From Nitrospirota bacterium (GTDB lineage Bacteria; Nitrospirota; Thermodesulfovibrionia; Thermodesulfovibrionales; JdFR-85): a stretch of DNA of 5,948 nt. Every line of letters begins with the position of its first letter. Within the stretch, counting starts at the first letter, position 1. The position numbers were made by a program, and so were the translations under genes. Shown one piece after another: positions 5,257 through 5,948 of the stretch. Below the pieces are notes generated by a model, which worked only from the letters and a program-made list of their open reading frames with translations, did not search any database and had not been told where the DNA came from. Location of the stretch: positions 1 through 5,948 of the forward strand of contig JAADGU010000044.1 in assembly GCA_013152195.1 (NCBI GenBank), written 5' to 3'.

Positions 5257-5744
5257 TTATTTGACTTTAAATACCTCGCTCAGCGCCTTCTCGACAATTT
5301 CAGGCACAAGCCCTCTGACAGACCCGCCAAAGGAGGCGATTTCCTTAATCATTGTTGAGGTCAGAAAAGAATACTCCTCACTGGGCATCATGAAGACCGT
5401 CTCGATCCCGGTGTCGAGTCTCCTGTTCATCAGGGCCATCTGCAGCTCATACTCAAAATCCGATATTGCCCTGAGTCCCCTTACAATGGCAACCCCGCCT
5501 TTCTGTTTCACATAATTTACCAGTAACCCGTCAAACGATTCAATTGTAACCCTCTCCAGGGCCTTGAAAGACTCCCGAATCAGGGCCATCCTGTCTTCAA
5601 CCCCCTAAAAAGAGGCGTCTTCTTGGGATTCGGGGCAACAGCCACTACAATCTCATCAAAAATACTGAGACTCCTCATGACTATATCAATATGCCCGTTG
5701 GTGATGGGATCAAATGTTCCCGGACAAATAGCAATTCTTTTCAT
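5257..5744 (-). CDS. coaD: Phosphopantetheine adenylyltransferase (CoaD), interrupted by a one-base frameshift
   Basis: Catalyses ATP + 4'-phosphopantetheine to dephospho-CoA + PPi, the penultimate step of CoA synthesis. From ATG 5744 the N-terminal part reads MKRIAICPGTFDPITNGHID..., with the nucleotidyltransferase T(x)GH motif (T15, H18), up to KKTPLFRG. It then goes out of frame at a run of five C on the + strand (5601-5605) and stops at 5580-5582. From ATG 5589 another frame continues MALIRESFKALERV...VRGLRAISDFEYELQMALMNRRL...STMIKEIASFGG to TAA 5257-5259. One added base in the run joins the parts as LFRGVEDRMALIRES, a normal CoaD sequence of 162 residues. AGAAGGAG (5757-5750) precedes ATG 5744, so this is the true start and not 5589. 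CoaD is normally essential, so sequence error is likelier than a pseudogene. Confidence 0.88.
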
Positions 5745-5779
5745 TCAAACTCCTTCTTAATTCAGTCTGTCAGCTTATT

Positions 5780-5927
5780 TAGAGTCTGTGTATAAATATA
5801 AGAATTGAGCCGTCATTCCCGCGGTCTGTTGAGCGGGAATCCAGTCTTTTCAGTGACTTCTGGATACCCGATTACAGACTTCGGGAATGACTGAAATAAA
5901 AAAACAGCAGTTTATACACAGACGCTA
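5780..5927. mobile_element. Candidate MITE-like element with terminal inverted repeats
   Basis: TAGAGTCTGTGTATAAA (5780-5796) is repeated inverted at 5911-5927, matching at 16 of 17 positions, so the element spans 148 bases. Inside it is a long imperfect hairpin: GTCATTCCCG (5812-5821) with CGGGAATGAC (5882-5891), GTCTGT (5824-5829) with ACAGAC (5874-5879), and CGGGAATCCAG (5834-5844) with CTGGATACCCG (5860-5870). No ORF fits, so it would be non-autonomous. I could not find a clear flanking target-site duplication, and I cannot assign the ends to an IS family. It ends 36 bases upstream of the coaD start and could affect its transcription. Confidence 0.5.
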
Positions 5928-5948
5928 CTTAACTGAATATCCCTTCCA

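Noticed and set aside
1..5948. CRISPR array, tRNA or rRNA genes
   Set aside because: No regularly spaced direct repeats, no cloverleaf with a TTCRA-type arm and no conserved rRNA segment was seen on reading both strands.

Overview
The window reads as a piece of chromosome from an anaerobic or microaerophilic bacterium that decodes UGA as selenocysteine. The evidence is a + strand set of anaerobe-type oxygen-defence proteins, with an in-frame TGA at the catalytic position of a peroxiredoxin and a SECIS-like hairpin behind it. The protein style and the dispersed repeats remind me of Desulfobacterota or Nitrospirota, but nothing here fixes the lineage.

Layout. 1-80: the possible tail of an upstream gene. 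81-211: a good sigma70-type promoter and a strong ribosome binding site. 212-3334, + strand: six tightly spaced genes, namely a flavodiiron protein (fprA), a short-loop rubredoxin, a class II superoxide reductase, a selenocysteine peroxiredoxin (prxU), a free-standing desulforedoxin, and an iron-sulfur flavoprotein. 3356-4138, - strand: an AT-rich class I SAM methyltransferase of unknown target, convergent with the operon. 4139-4607: a gene-poor stretch with repeat-like DNA, a doubtful small membrane ORF and a possible terminator. 4608-5744, - strand: coaD followed one base later by queE, two housekeeping genes unrelated to the operon. 5745-5948: a 148-bp element with terminal inverted repeats and a long internal hairpin, just upstream of coaD.

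How the genes work together. The operon covers the reductive route from oxygen to water. The flavodiiron protein reduces O2 to water, superoxide reductase turns superoxide into H2O2, and the Sec peroxiredoxin reduces H2O2. Rubredoxin is the usual electron donor to the first two; desulforedoxin and the iron-sulfur flavoprotein are plausible further electron carriers. The desulforedoxin domain, often fused to superoxide reductase, is a separate gene here.

Quality warning. Three genes (rubredoxin, superoxide reductase, coaD) carry small indels, and in each the family-typical sequence resumes in another frame. A fourth (the iron-sulfur flavoprotein) has no standard start codon where one is expected. 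Because coaD is normally essential and its break lies in a G/C run, sequencing or assembly error is the simplest explanation. The Sec codon is supported separately by its hairpin and flanking motif.
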